Made by a program: the position numbers and the translations under genes. Positions 12,045 to 21,930 of a stretch of 64,000 nt of DNA are shown here, in pieces. The DNA comes from Lineus longissimus (taxonomy: Eukaryota; Nemertea; Pilidiophora; Heteronemertea; Lineidae): NCBI RefSeq assembly GCF_910592395.1, contig NC_088313.1, forward strand, positions 9,862,501-9,926,500. Reading direction: 5' to 3'. The notes under the pieces were generated by a model. The model did no database searches. It had not been told where the DNA came from and saw only the letters and a list, made by a program, of their open reading frames with translations. How positions within the stretch are numbered: the first letter of the stretch is position 1; the number at the start of each line of letters is the position of its first letter.

Positions 12045-12205
12045 GGGTGGTGTTCCCGAAGCCATCGTTAGCGTAACGATGTCGTTACGGTATCGTTAAG
12101 CAATCGTTAAGTATGCGTCCCGGTGCCCGAAAGGTTCGTTCCGTTTAACGACATCGTTAATTTAACGACAGCCCAAGAGCTGTCAGTAGACCATCGTTAA
12201 AAATA
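12045..12205. promoter_or_regulatory. Left Harbinger terminus with clustered TCGTTA motifs
   Basis: Terminal inverted repeat followed by nine copies of the hexamer TCGTTA in either orientation within about 140 bp. The Myb-like partner of Harbinger transposases is known to bind subterminal DNA; I infer these hexamers are its binding sites. Confidence 0.6.
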
Positions 12206-12362
12206 AAAATCCTAGACTGGCTCGGTTCGCGTGAAATTATTGGTGTATTCTCGGTTATTCAATTCTTTGCGTAATTACTTTCTATTGTAGAAGACAGTGT
12301 TGATCCCAGTTATACATTAGCTATATATCTTCACAGTGTCACCGGTCCATTTAGTGTGTGCA

Positions 12363-13454
12363 ATGGCTGCTGCATATCTACTAGTTCAAAATGGGCAAGA
12401 TGGACTAGACCGACGCAGGCAAGTTGCTCCAGGGGAATATCCTGTCAGAGAAAATCCTCTGGAAACCATGACTGACGCCCAACTTATAAAGAGATACCGG
12501 ATGGATCGGGCCGGCCTCCAATATTTGTGTGATGAACTACATGACGACTTAGCAAGGCCTACTAAACGGTCTAACGCTTTGTCCGTTGCAGTGCAAGTCT
12601 GTGCAGCTCTGAGATTCTTTGCAAAAGGGAGTTTTCAGGATGTCACCGGAGACACGTTGAAAGTAAGCCGGTATTCTGTTTCACGGTGTGTGCACACAGT
12701 GTCCGGTGCGTTGATTGAGCGTCTTCTTCAAAGACACATAAAATTTCCGAGGGACATCGCTGATCAGAGGCCAGTGAAGGAGGCCTTCTATCAAATTGGA
12801 CAATTCCCAAATGTTCTTGACACTGTTGATGGTTCTCTGGTACCAATCATCGGGCCCCATATTGAAGAACACTTGTATATTTCCAGAAAGGGTACTCATG
12901 CTATCAATGTGCAGGGTGTCATTGGTCCAGATGGAAGGTTCTTTGACGTTGTTGCCCGATGGCCTGGGAGTACGCACGACTCCTTCATCTGGAAAAACTC
13001 GGGCTTGTGTGATGAAATGGAAAACAATAGGATAAAAGGTGGATGGCTACTTGGGGACAGTGGCTATGGATTAGCCCCTTGGCTCCTTACTCCAATCAGA
13101 AATCCTATAAACAGGGCTGAGAAAGCATACAATAGGGCTCTTAAATCCACACGGGGCGTGGTTGAAAGGGGATTTGGAAGGTGGAAAATGCGCTTTCGAT
13201 GCCTACATAAGACGTGTGGCTGTTTGATGTTATCACCACAGCGATGTTTGAATGTTATCATTGCAACTGCCATTCTACATAATATTTGTATCGAACGGAA
13301 TACTCCTCTTCCCCACGACGACGACAATGAACACTTTCAGATGGATTATGATGATGACAATGATGACGCTGTGGTCGGGGATGATGCTCGAGTACATGCT
13401 GCAGGTGTGAGAGTTAGAAATGAACTCATTGAAGGCCATTTTACCAGAGGATGA
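12363..13454 (+). CDS. HARBI1-like Harbinger transposase nuclease
   Basis: DDE-superfamily nuclease that cuts and rejoins the element together with its Myb-like partner in the nucleus. The 363-residue protein has the usual HARBI1 length. A helix-turn-helix-like N-terminal region (about residues 70-115) precedes the DDE_4 core: first aspartate in VLDTVDGSLVP (about D156), the GSTHDSF block (about 203-209), second aspartate in LLGDSGYG (about D232) and glutamate in VVERGFGRWK (about E268). I chose ATG 12363; the frame is open a little further 5' only through a GTG at 12336. The tail is rich in Asp. No stop or frameshift, so it looks functional. Convergent with the Myb-like gene 677 bp downstream. 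Confidence 0.92.
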   Translation: MAAAYLLVQNGQDGLDRRRQVAPGEYPVRENPLETMTDAQLIKRYRMDRAGLQYLCDELHDDLARPTKRSNALSVAVQVCAALRFFAKGSFQDVTGDTLKVSRYSVSRCVHTVSGALIERLLQRHIKFPRDIADQRPVKEAFYQIGQFPNVLDTVDGSLVPIIGPHIEEHLYISRKGTHAINVQGVIGPDGRFFDVVARWPGSTHDSFIWKNSGLCDEMENNRIKGGWLLGDSGYGLAPWLLTPIRNPINRAEKAYNRALKSTRGVVERGFGRWKMRFRCLHKTCGCLMLSPQRCLNVIIATAILHNICIERNTPLPHDDDNEHFQMDYDDDNDDAVVGDDARVHAAGVRVRNELIEGHFTRG

Positions 13455-14130
13455 ACTACATTTATTCCAGAAATATACAAATCTTACTGCAACAGAGACT
13501 AACTGCTGAATCGTGTTTAAAACGTTTACAACGTGAAGGTTGAGGAAACCAATGATGAGCATAAACAAATATTAACATAAAATAAAATCATTGGTTCAAC
13601 CTGTATTCAATTGTACTGCTATTACATGTATGCCTCGGAGGCTTATAATAATATTTAGTTCATCTTTGATAAAGCTTTATGATTTGGGTGACTACCCATC
13701 TTTTACCGTAAATGTTCTTGCGATGATTGCTATCGCATCACTAATTGTGTCACTGAATCCATCTTGAGACAAAAAAACAGAACGTAATGGTAGTGTCACT
13801 ACATTATGCTATTCGCACCTTTGCAATAGGAATGATGATCTGACTTTGGAGTAACATTACCCCGTGCTTTAACACAGGAAGTCATGGCAGCATCTACTGA
13901 TTTCTGAAGTCATATTTCCCAATATGAGGGAAGAAATGAAACGAGACATTTCAACTAGTTATAAAGTACCGATTAATTGTATATTTTCCTCAGCAGTATT
14001 AAGAGGAGAGCAAATTTAGTTCATTGCATTTCGTGATTCAATAGATATGTTAGACTCTAGAAATCAGATAAAGGTTTGTGACAGAGTGTGTCCTAGCATC
14101 TTGCTGAATTACTTCTTTAGATGATTTAAT
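13455..14130. other. Spacer between convergent Harbinger genes
   Basis: AT-rich spacer with AATAAAAT-like words after the nuclease gene, which may serve as polyadenylation signals. No further gene seen. Confidence 0.5.
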
Positions 14131-15075
14131 TTATAAATCCATTAGGGAGTAGCTGGTTTCGTTATTGTTATCCGTCCCAGCGAGGAATTTCTCCAACAAT
14201 ACAAGTTTCTGTTTTTCAATCGCAAGTCGTTGTTTTTCTAATTCTAAACGTTCCTTCTCAACAGAGAGTCGTTCCCGTTCGATTTTCACAAGTTCCATGG
14301 ATGTATCGTTGCTTGTGGATTTAGCCGTTACTTCGACACGTTTCACCGATAATTTCGTAACGCTACCCTTCGGTGTCCCAGTGGCTGCACTTGGTTTTGG
14401 TTTGGTTTTGGTAGCGGACGAATCAGCAGACAGCGGCGGTTTTCCCTCTGGAATTCGCCGTGCCCACGGGGACTTTGGTTTGGCTGGCGCAGGGTTATCT
14501 GATTCAGCTTCATCACCAAGATTACTGCTGCCGAAGAAATCAGAACATTGCACCTCTTGAGAATCAGAATCTTCATTCGGAGAGTCAAGTTCATCAAAAT
14601 GTAGCGTAGCTGACGATGAGTAAGTTGAAGGTCTAGCAGCGCTGTCGACTCCTCTTTTTATCCCATGTGACAACTGTGTTGAATACACAGATGTATCAAT
14701 TCCACCATCTATCCCTTCTGTTACTGTCTTTCCTATGACCATCATAACCTTTCGCTCAACCTCGTTGACGCGCACATCCTTGGCTTTCCCACCGCCCGTT
14801 TTAGCGATTTCCTTTCTTTGCAGAGTATCTTTTTGCTTGGTCACACTGGTCCAATCAGACCACTTCCTCCGCACGTCGTCTGCCGTTCTCAACGTTTTTG
14901 AGACCGAATTAATGCTATCCGTTATCTTCTGCCATGCTATTCGTTTCTCGTCATTATGTACAGCGTCTGTAAATTTGTTAAATACGGTCTTTTTCTTTGC
15001 CTGAACGCCTTCCACCAATGCGTCAAGCTCAGTCTCAGTGAACTTAGGCTTCCTCTTTAATTTCTCGTCGGGCAT
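14131..15075 (-). CDS. Harbinger Myb/SANT-like DNA-binding protein
   Basis: Accessory protein of the same transposon, needed in characterised Harbinger systems for nuclear import and recruitment of the nuclease to the ends. The 314 residues start with a lysine-rich tail and a Myb/SANT-like domain (about residues 10-85, with KFTETELDALVEGV, AWQKITDSINSV and DVRRKWSDW). The middle is Ser/Pro/Asp-rich and probably disordered. The C-terminus (about 258-298) is a strong charged coiled coil with repeating ERERL/EKERL/EKQRL units. ATG at 15073-15075. The frame is intact. This domain layout also occurs in domesticated proteins such as NAIF1, but the position inside the terminal repeats makes the transposon role clear. 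Confidence 0.9.
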   Translation of the reverse strand: MPDEKLKRKPKFTETELDALVEGVQAKKKTVFNKFTDAVHNDEKRIAWQKITDSINSVSKTLRTADDVRRKWSDWTSVTKQKDTLQRKEIAKTGGGKAKDVRVNEVERKVMMVIGKTVTEGIDGGIDTSVYSTQLSHGIKRGVDSAARPSTYSSSATLHFDELDSPNEDSDSQEVQCSDFFGSSNLGDEAESDNPAPAKPKSPWARRIPEGKPPLSADSSATKTKPKPSAATGTPKGSVTKLSVKRVEVTAKSTSNDTSMELVKIERERLSVEKERLELEKQRLAIEKQKLVLLEKFLAGTDNNNETSYSLMDL

Positions 15076-15287
15076 CTCAAAAACGGTAGTTCCTCGTCGC
15101 TATCACGAATGCAAACCTATCGGGCAGTATCAACCAACTGAAGTAAGGGGCGATTATTGACTAAATGCGTGTGCCTGGTGGGGCCTTTTTATGTATGAGG
15201 AGTATTTTGCAAACATAACCACTAATAAACTAATTGTCCGGCGTTGGAGAATTACGCATTATACTCAATGAGCGAGACCGTAACTAC

Positions 15288-15425
15288 ACCGCTAATCGCA
15301 TATGAATAACGAGACCGTAACGATGGCTTCGAGACACAGTCGTTAATCTGATCGTTAGGGTCTCGTTAAATGTCATAACGATGTCGTTAACTGGGCATTT
15401 AACGATGGCTTCGGGAACACCACCC
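15288..15425. promoter_or_regulatory. Right Harbinger terminus with clustered TCGTTA motifs
   Basis: Eight TCGTTA hexamers (either orientation) in about 130 bp ending at the inverted repeat. An additional copy of the terminal word TAACGATGGCTTCG lies about 80 bp inside the end (near 15318), duplicating part of the terminal repeat. Confidence 0.6.
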
Positions 15426-16489
15426 CTGGATGTCTGGGTTTACCGACAGCCAGAGCAGAACTACAGAAATAATAATTACAGATATAGTAAGCAATTCCTA
15501 ATATTGTCACAAATAACAACCGAATCAAAAGTTGGTCAAATCATCCAAGATGGCTGCCTATGAAGGTGTTGCAATCTCGTTAGTGCACTTGTCAACGCAA
15601 ACACCCTCTAACGACGGGGAGCTGGCATTCTCCAAAGCAACGATAATATTCAAGCATCTTATCTGTGCCAGTATTGGCTTCCATTGCACACGTATTGCAT
15701 GTGTAATGTACACAAATATACGCGGCAATAATGCTCGAACAAAATGCCGTAAATATTGCGATTTACTAAAGATATTCGAGTCTGCTGTAATGTTACCCTA
15801 CTTAATGTTACTAAAGTGAATATTCATTTCGAGCCGATGAAACATACGGTAATTGTGGCTCGTGCTCTTGACCGTCAGATTTAGATTTCCCCTTCTATTT
15901 CTCTGTTCGCTGCACTACTAGCAATCTGAAAAAGGGCACATGTTAAACCTAATTATATAAAATGATTGTGAGGGGATGTGGTTTATCGTCTATAATTTTG
16001 GTCAATAATAATATTATAGTCATTGTCACTGTCTTTAAAAAATGATTATGTTCATCATGTTATGTCGTCATCATCCTAATCATAAGCTTCGGTTTCGCCA
16101 TCTGCACCCAACATCAGCTAATTTAGAGGGGGTGTTAGAATAGGCGCAAACATAATCACCAACATTAGTAATGGTATCATTGGAATCAGTATCAGGATCT
16201 TTACCTTCACATCATCGAGCTACCTAGTTTTTCAAGAAAGATATTTTCTTGTGACTGCAAAAACCCAGTGCTGTCGGAATTTTCAAGGTGTTCCTGAAAA
16301 TTCCGTTTTTAAGGTTTTCGGGCACCGCTCTTTTCTCACAATCAGAGAAAATGTCCTCGATCCACTCAAAAAAATAGTGCGCATCACAACTCATTGTAAT
16401 AATTATGTTCGTCAACCTATTCCACAATTTAAGCGTCAGCATCAATAGTTTCTCTTCGATCAGTAACATTTTCCTTTTTCTATTAATAG
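15426..16489. other. Flank of Harbinger and non-coding DNA
   Basis: The first 100 bp probably complete the LTR-like insertion; 15531-15600 resumes the GATGGCTGCC tandem repeat. The rest is AT-rich with no supported gene. Confidence 0.35.
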
Positions 16490-16497
16490 TTTTCCAG

Positions 16498-16609
16498 TCT
16501 GTTCGGAACTGCCTGATGTGCCGGCGCCATTATGAGGAGTATGAAGTGGAGGTAGCGGAGGATGAGCACCAGACGGTTTATAAACACATCATAGGGATGG
16601 AAGGAGAAG
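16498..16609 (+). CDS. Putative exon of an unrecognised gene (exon A)
   Basis: A 112-bp open segment bounded by a pyrimidine-rich acceptor (TTCCTTTTTCTATTAATAG or the TTTTCCAG eight bases later) and a donor, GAAG/GTAATC, at 16610. It encodes a basic CLMCRRHYEEY start and an acidic continuation (EVEVAEDEHQ). It ends in phase 1, matching the phase of the exon at 18712: the split codon g/aa gives Glu. The composition suggests a cytoplasmic juxtamembrane segment, but no family is recognised. An alternative is chance, though two splice sites, openness and phase agree. Confidence 0.55.
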
Positions 16610-17110
16610 GTAATCACTTTTATTCCGTTTGCTTGCATTGCTGGCTGCAGTAGTCAGCTGAGGATCACTAATCCCAATATGGCCGGAGTAACATAGGGTT
16701 AACGTTTATTTCTTTTGTCATGATTCACCTATCACGAGTTAACTGACTTAGGCTTGAAAACATGACCTGAATGTGAATTGTGAAATCGTGATTCGTATGT
16801 AGCCACTCTTTAGGAATTACTTCATTGTTCTTCATATCGCCCACTAAGAAGTGAACTCCATAAATGATAACAGCATAACGAGATCTTATCGCAGATTGTT
16901 GGTCAAAAGTAAAACAAGCAGTCTTTAGAAAAGAAGGGGTGGTTCGAATTGTGGGCAGGGCAGGGACTGAGGTTTTTGCGCATATGATGGGGGCAATCTG
17001 GGCAGGAGTTGTTGAAATGTGATGTGGTATCATCAGAGGAACCTGTCATAGATGTTTTCATTGTAAATCTATATAGGTAGCAGCGTTCAGGAGAAATTAC
17101 CGACACACAT

Positions 17111-17360
17111 ACTGTATGCATTGAATTAGCTGGCCACCACCAGGAGATCAAAATAGGCCTATATTTATCATTATACATGTTCTGGGATGACTGGGGAAAT
17201 AGACGCATGATCAGTCCCATAGGAATTTGTCCGCATTCAGTAGGCCTATGAAGCTTAGGAATGCAATTGCGAATTGATCTATGATGGTTTATTGCTAGAA
17301 CATGTATAATGATAGCCCTATTTTGATATCCTGGTGGTGGCCAGCTAAATGCATACAGTA
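17111..17360. repeat. Inverted repeat, about 65-75 bp arms
   Basis: Left arm 17111-17183 and right arm about 17296-17360 are near-perfect complements, containing AGCTGGCCACCACCAGG and its complement CCTGGTGGTGGCCAGCT, plus ATTATACATGTTCT and AGAACATGTATAAT. The spacer is about 110 bp. Probably a small foldback/MITE lying in the intron between the two putative exons. Confidence 0.75.
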
Positions 17361-18017
17361 CTGTATTTACCGTAATTAAACTGTGTGGCGCACCAAATCA
17401 GGTGATTCGAAATTCCCGCCACGCTTACTCGCGAACTCAACTGGCTATCGATAGGCGGCAGCACCAACAATTTAGACGGCGCGGATTTTTTGGCGACTAA
17501 ATGTTGAATATCTGCAAAAATCAAGTTGCTAATACACCAAATTAGGGTGAAAGGCGAATATCACTGTTAATGCGATGCTGCCGTGAAGAAGTGTAGCATT
17601 TGATGGCGCCAGCAAGCTAAAATGTGTACATTCACATCGCGTATTGACAGCTTGACCTCCACAAGCAGACAACCGACTCAATATAAGATTACTACGCTAT
17701 AAATCGGCGATGTATGGAACAAAATTGGTATTAAATAAATCATTTATTCTGCAGGTTATAGCGGCTATTAGTAAATTCAAGTGGGCGAATCAAGCTGAGA
17801 TTAATCTGAGGGATCTAGGTAGAATAACATTGTCTTTTTGGATGTTACAAACATGAGAACTAATTTGTTCACGAAGATGCATACATGGGACTATAGAGGA
17901 GTAAAAACGAATAACCAAGCACAGATGGTGGTTCGCAATCGAACCGCTAAAAAAGCCGAACAGCTGAAAGCAATTGTCAAAGATGGTTGCAACTTTATTC
18001 TCATATTATCAGATAAG

Positions 18018-18480
18018 ACGTGGGCGGCGTTTTACTGCAGTGTGTTTGTTCTTCTTCTTGTTCATCAGTAAACCTTAGACAGTAGAAATCCCGTTATTCG
18101 TTATTTTCAGTACGCACAAATACTGGCGCGAAAAACCTTTCCCGCCACGTGAGTGCACACCGAGATGCGAGTTCACGTCAACCCGCTATTACGACGCAAC
18201 GTCATTTCCATTGTTATCGCAGTAGCCAGGTTATCAAGCGCCATCAGCGTTGTTCCCAATCAAGTGCATGGATCTATAGTGTTTTGGAAAGGATCGACGC
18301 AAGGAGAGCTAACTCCGGTCAACATCGGGGTCAACATCGGAAAAGCGTGATAATTTGGTCTGATTTAGAATTTTCCCTTTTTTGTGCATTGCCAATCTGT
18401 TGAAATGGAAACTACATGGAGAATAGTAGCGATGGGCAGCCGACAGCTGGGTAATATAATACTGATAATGGTCCTTCACA
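18018..18480 (+). repeat. Dispersed repeat, copy B
   Basis: Second copy of the repeat at 7090-7660, same orientation, sharing GTTCATCAGTAAAC, TTCCCGCCACGTGA, GGAAAAGCGTGATAATT and GGCAGCCGACAGCT in the same order and spacing. It lies in the presumed intron upstream of the exon at 18712. Confidence 0.7.
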
Positions 18481-18711
18481 AAACATACAATCCTTCATAT
18501 GACCAGATGACGTTTTTCTCTCACATTTCATACTTATGACTCACATTTTGTTGAATGTTTCGTACACATACATAGAGATAAATCCAATTTCAGAAAGTAT
18601 TCAATCTACATTGACTGCGATTATTCGTTAACAAGATTATTGTGAATAGGTCATACAAATTGTAACTGGTCAGTTGTTTGGTTTTTCCTCTAAGTTAATT
18701 TTCTTCCACAG

Positions 18712-19618
18712 AAATACTCACTGGTTTTCATCATAGAAAAAGTGACCTTGAAGAGTTCGGACAGGAAAACCCCGCATTTTCTGGCCATGTTTGCATTGAG
18801 ACGACAATACCGGACAAACGAAGTCGCTATTATGACACCGATAATCAGATTACACAAAATGACAAATCACTACGAGAAACCCCAATGATGCCCGATATAT
18901 CAAGTAACGCGGAAACACATGACACAGGTGTGGAAGGGCTGAAAGTAAGTTCATTTTCCTCCGAACAGGACTCTCGTACACTTGTGTCAGAATCGGAGAA
19001 AGGAAGTGCAGGGGAAAGAGGCCCGACAACGGAAACCTTTCTAAAACAGGATGTGGAAGCCCTTTCACTAGAACTGGACACCAACACACTGGAACCAGAA
19101 ACATACGAAAATAATTGCAAAACTGAGTCGGATGTTGAAGAAAAGTATCAAGGTGGAGTATTGGAAATGACAAACGGACATGGAGAAGAAGATTCCTCAA
19201 AGTTGTCTTCATATCATATGAATAATTGGGAGAACATTCCAATGAATGTCGTAACCGAAGAGAAAGAAAACGATTTTTACGGCGTACTGGAAAGGACAAA
19301 CGGACATGGGGGAGAAGATGCATCTGAGTTGTCTTCATATCATATGAATAATTGGGAGGACATTCCAACGATTGTATAGTAGTAACCGAAGAGGAAGAAA
19401 ACGATTTAGAAATGGAGAATATATTAATGGAGTGGGATGCTGCTACGTGTGCAACGGATGAAGCCAGCGGAACAGAAACAGATGATGTCCTTATGAAACA
19501 TGACAATACAGATGAGATGCCAGAGGGAACCACATGGGGCAATGAAACTGTGTCAGATGGGTTTTCTTCGAAAGCGGAAATGAATGGTCTCGATGGCGGG
19601 CGCGGTACTGGATCAGAG
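18712..19618 (+). CDS. Putative large exon of an unrecognised gene (exon B)
   Basis: A strong acceptor (TTAATTTTCTTCCACAG) ends at 18711 and a donor-like AGAG/GTAGGT lies at 19618. The frame set by exon A (phase 1) is open for 222 codons from 18712. The product is hydrophilic, acidic and Ser/Thr-rich, with HHRKSDLEEFGQENPAFSGH near its start; NPAF resembles short sorting motifs in receptor tails, so a cytoplasmic tail is a reasonable guess. A roughly 40-residue unit (GVLE.TNGHG ... LSSYHMNNWE) occurs twice. In the second copy a 5-base insertion near 19373 relative to the first causes a frameshift and stop (TAG at about 19377), after which the acidic coding pattern continues in another frame up to the donor. 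Either the gene is damaged, or the insertion is an assembly error, or translation ends there. Confidence 0.55.
19150..19405 (+). repeat. Two-copy in-frame repeat in exon B
   Basis: Copies start near 19152 and 19283 (about 131 bp apart) and share TTGTCTTCATATCATATGAA and AATAATTGGGA. Identity is clearly higher than elsewhere in the exon, indicating a recent tandem duplication. The second copy has a 5-base insertion that breaks the frame. Confidence 0.8.
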
Positions 19619-19653
19619 GTAGGTGTGAATCATTGTAGTTGAACATAGATTAA

Positions 19654-19875
19654 GGGTTGGGCATGCACCAATATTTTGGTTAGAACTTGAAATCCTAAAG
19701 CAATTAAAACTCCTCGCAATGAAGTGAGTGCCAATTCTAAACATGGGAGGCCGTTCTCTGGAAGACAAATAACAAACTCCCACCCTTGGAATTGGCATTC
19801 GCTTTATTTTGAAGGAGTGCTAATTTCTTTGGGATTTCAAGTTCTAGCTAAAATGGTGGTCCCTATTGCTAACCC
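19654..19875. mobile_element. MITE with TTAA target duplication
   Basis: A 222-bp near-palindrome with about 90-bp arms (for example TTAGAACTTGAAATCCTAAAG at the left, cut here to its core AGAACTTGAAATCC, and the complementary GGGATTTCAAGTTCT at the right). Ends are GGGTTGG and CTAACCC. Both sides are flanked by TTAA (19650-19653 and 19876-19879). TTAA duplications are typical of piggyBac and Kolobok elements. No ORF. It sits 35 bp after the putative donor site of exon B. Confidence 0.85.
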
Positions 19876-19879
19876 TTAA

Positions 19880-20430
19880 GAGGTAGAGATACTGGGTAAA
19901 TATATATAGAGATAATGGGTAACAAATATTGAAGAAATGAAACAGTCTTTCAGGTTCACAAATCTTCCCAATTATGAGAAACAAAATAATTCCTTTGGTG
20001 CAAAGCATAAGACAACTCTTAAACACTAAAATTGCTTGTTTTTCTGGTGAAAATTACACGAGTCAAACTGTTTTGTAGGCAGGTATAAGAAAAAAAGGTC
20101 AAGGTCAAATTCGGTTCGGACCTGACTCGCTTTCTGGCTGCCTCACTTTTACGACTTTTCTTTCGATATTTCGCTGCCCGATGTTTCACTGAGGACTTAT
20201 CTATGACCGACCTCTCCAATCGACAAGGGTGAAATTTCTCCGGAATTCATTCGTGTAAGTGTGCTAAACGATCATAAGTTTTGGCTCTTGGCAGCCAGTG
20301 CTGAGCCGCTACATTGAACTACCCACGCCTTACTGTAAGCCTTTGTATGCAGATTGTGACGTAACTTTGTTCGCTCTGACTACCCGGCCGGCCTAGAAGT
20401 ATGGTCGTCTATTCACATGCGAATTCGCAA
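19880..20430. other. Non-coding stretch
   Basis: No supported gene. The open frame at 20019-20219 on the minus strand is basic and short, with no recognisable domain. Confidence 0.3.
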
Positions 20431-20874
20431 TACGATTACCGATCATGCCGCGGTGCGAAGGTTGAGGGCTTCTCGGAGATTGCCCGAAAAACGTGAGTGA
20501 CTGGACAGTAAAACATTTTCAGGTTGATTTGCACCTTTGCCCTGACTGCTGTCGAGGGCGGTTGGACTCTACGTACTAACATGACAATTCCGTTGCATAT
20601 AGCGAGGACCTTCCTTGAGATCATCTACCGCTATGGCCTAGGGTGCACCCAGAAGGCCCTGGATTCATTAACCCTGGAGTCCTTGGGCCCAGTTCAAAGA
20701 GCGCTGCTCACAAAATTGCAGCCTACAAGGTAGGCGCTTTGTCAAACGCCCACTGAAAAAGACAATGATCCCAGACATTGTTCAGATTGGTTATTGTGTG
20801 GTCAACCTGAAAATAACGAGGGAATTAAAGACGGCTCTCACGCCTGATGTTTCTGCGGTAACTCAAGAGAGCAG

Positions 20875-21597
20875 TTGAACATTGAAGTAGAACCTTTGTT
20901 GCAGCTCATTGCTGTACGCACCCGTCTCCGGAGGAGAACCCTCGGGACCCCCGGGGGGAGGGCGTCGTTGCCTCCATCAGAATCAAGTTCCTCGAGTTCC
21001 TCTTATTCAGAGGCGGACGAAGTAGCTGCTAGTGAATTTATCCTACCAGCTAACCAACGTAAGAAGCTGCAAGGGCGTGTTTGGTGGAAACTCCGAGGTC
21101 AGAACGTAACTGACACCAACCAAATTCGTGCAACAAAGGACTCTGCTCCTACTCCGAGGACAATACCTATATTGGCTGCATCGGGTTCGCAAACAGATTG
21201 TGAGGCTGACAGGAAACTGCTTTTCATATACAGGGTTTCTGCGTACAAAAACTCAAGTGATATACACGACCACATCCAATCACTAGCTGTGGCAGTATCA
21301 CCGAACCACATACGGGTTCTTGCAACCAAACACGGGCAGAGGTCTTTCTGGGTCAGCGTTCCGTCCGCTGACTTCGAGATACTCGTTTCACCTGACAACT
21401 GGCCGACGAACGTAATAGCCAGACCATTTCAAAATGGTCAACCGTCTGCCGGGACTCGGAAACGCTTCTTTCGGAACGACTCGCGGGGCTCGGGTCGGCC
21501 TGCAAACTATCACAGGAGGTCGCCCTTTCCGTCAAATTCCGCCTCCAGGTGGACCATCAGCAGAAGACCGATCCAAGCCGGACCCGCCTGGCCCTGA
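20875..21597 (+). CDS. LINE ORF1-like protein
   Basis: Probable ORF1 (nucleic-acid-binding protein) of a non-LTR retrotransposon. The 240-codon frame has a basic, Ser-rich N-terminal third (a run of serines near residue 40), then a folded-looking region with HGQRSFWVSVPSADFEILV and DNWPTNVIARPF, a pattern seen in invertebrate LINE ORF1 proteins just before a basic tail. It overlaps the ORF2 frame that begins at 21434. The frame's first codon is TTG-like rather than a good ATG, and 20524-20733 may be a separated upstream piece, so the true start is uncertain. Confidence 0.55.
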   Translation: MNIEVEPLLQLIAVRTRLRRRTLGTPGGRASLPPSESSSSSSSYSEADEVAASEFILPANQRKKLQGRVWWKLRGQNVTDTNQIRATKDSAPTPRTIPILAASGSQTDCEADRKLLFIYRVSAYKNSSDIHDHIQSLAVAVSPNHIRVLATKHGQRSFWVSVPSADFEILVSPDNWPTNVIARPFQNGQPSAGTRKRFFRNDSRGSGRPANYHRRSPFPSNSASRWTISRRPIQAGPAWP

Positions 21598-21930
21598 CAG
21601 AGACCACAACACTACCGCTCATATCAATGGCCTCACTACGAACACGAACACAGGAGGCAAGGATTCACCTTCGACGAATCAGAATGGCCCCGCTCCGACC
21701 CCGGAGGCCCAGTATACGAATCCGACTACCGCGAGCCAGAATTCCGTTTTCCGAATGGTCTGCGAAACCCTTAATTGTCACGGTTTCAAGGAGAACAGTA
21801 ACTACGTGTGTACGTGGATGAGAAAATCGGACGTGATGTGCCCCTCTCTGAAACGTGGTGTCGACCAAACGAATTGGATACAATCGCCGAAGCGACTAAG
21901 TATAACGATCCTTCCTGAGTCAGTGTTCTC
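21434..21930 (+). pseudogene. LINE ORF2 N-terminus (AP endonuclease), truncated
   Basis: ORF2 frame overlapping ORF1, starting at ATG 21434 with a Pro/Asn-rich leader. The endonuclease starts at about 21752 with CETLNCHGFKENSNYV; after a frameshift near 21840 the expected SETWCRPNELD block appears in another frame. The sequence then leaves the element at about 21930, so most of the endonuclease and all reverse transcriptase are missing. Confidence 0.6.

Larger units (their letters stand above)
12045..15425. mobile_element. PIF/Harbinger transposon, both ORFs intact
   Basis: A 3,381-bp element with perfect terminal inverted repeats of about 26 bp, beginning GGGTGGTGTTCCCGAAGCCA at the left and ending with its complement at 15425. 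It carries two convergent genes, a HARBI1-type nuclease (plus) and a Myb/SANT-like protein (minus), the standard two-protein outfit of Harbinger. The left flank is TTA (12042-12044), fitting the TWA target preference, but the right flank is CTG, so an intact target duplication is not seen. Absence of stops in both ORFs suggests a young copy. Confidence 0.9.

Noticed and set aside
18850-19542. Minus-strand 230-codon frame
   Set aside because: Antisense shadow of exon B; the plus strand has splice sites, phase agreement and an in-frame repeat.
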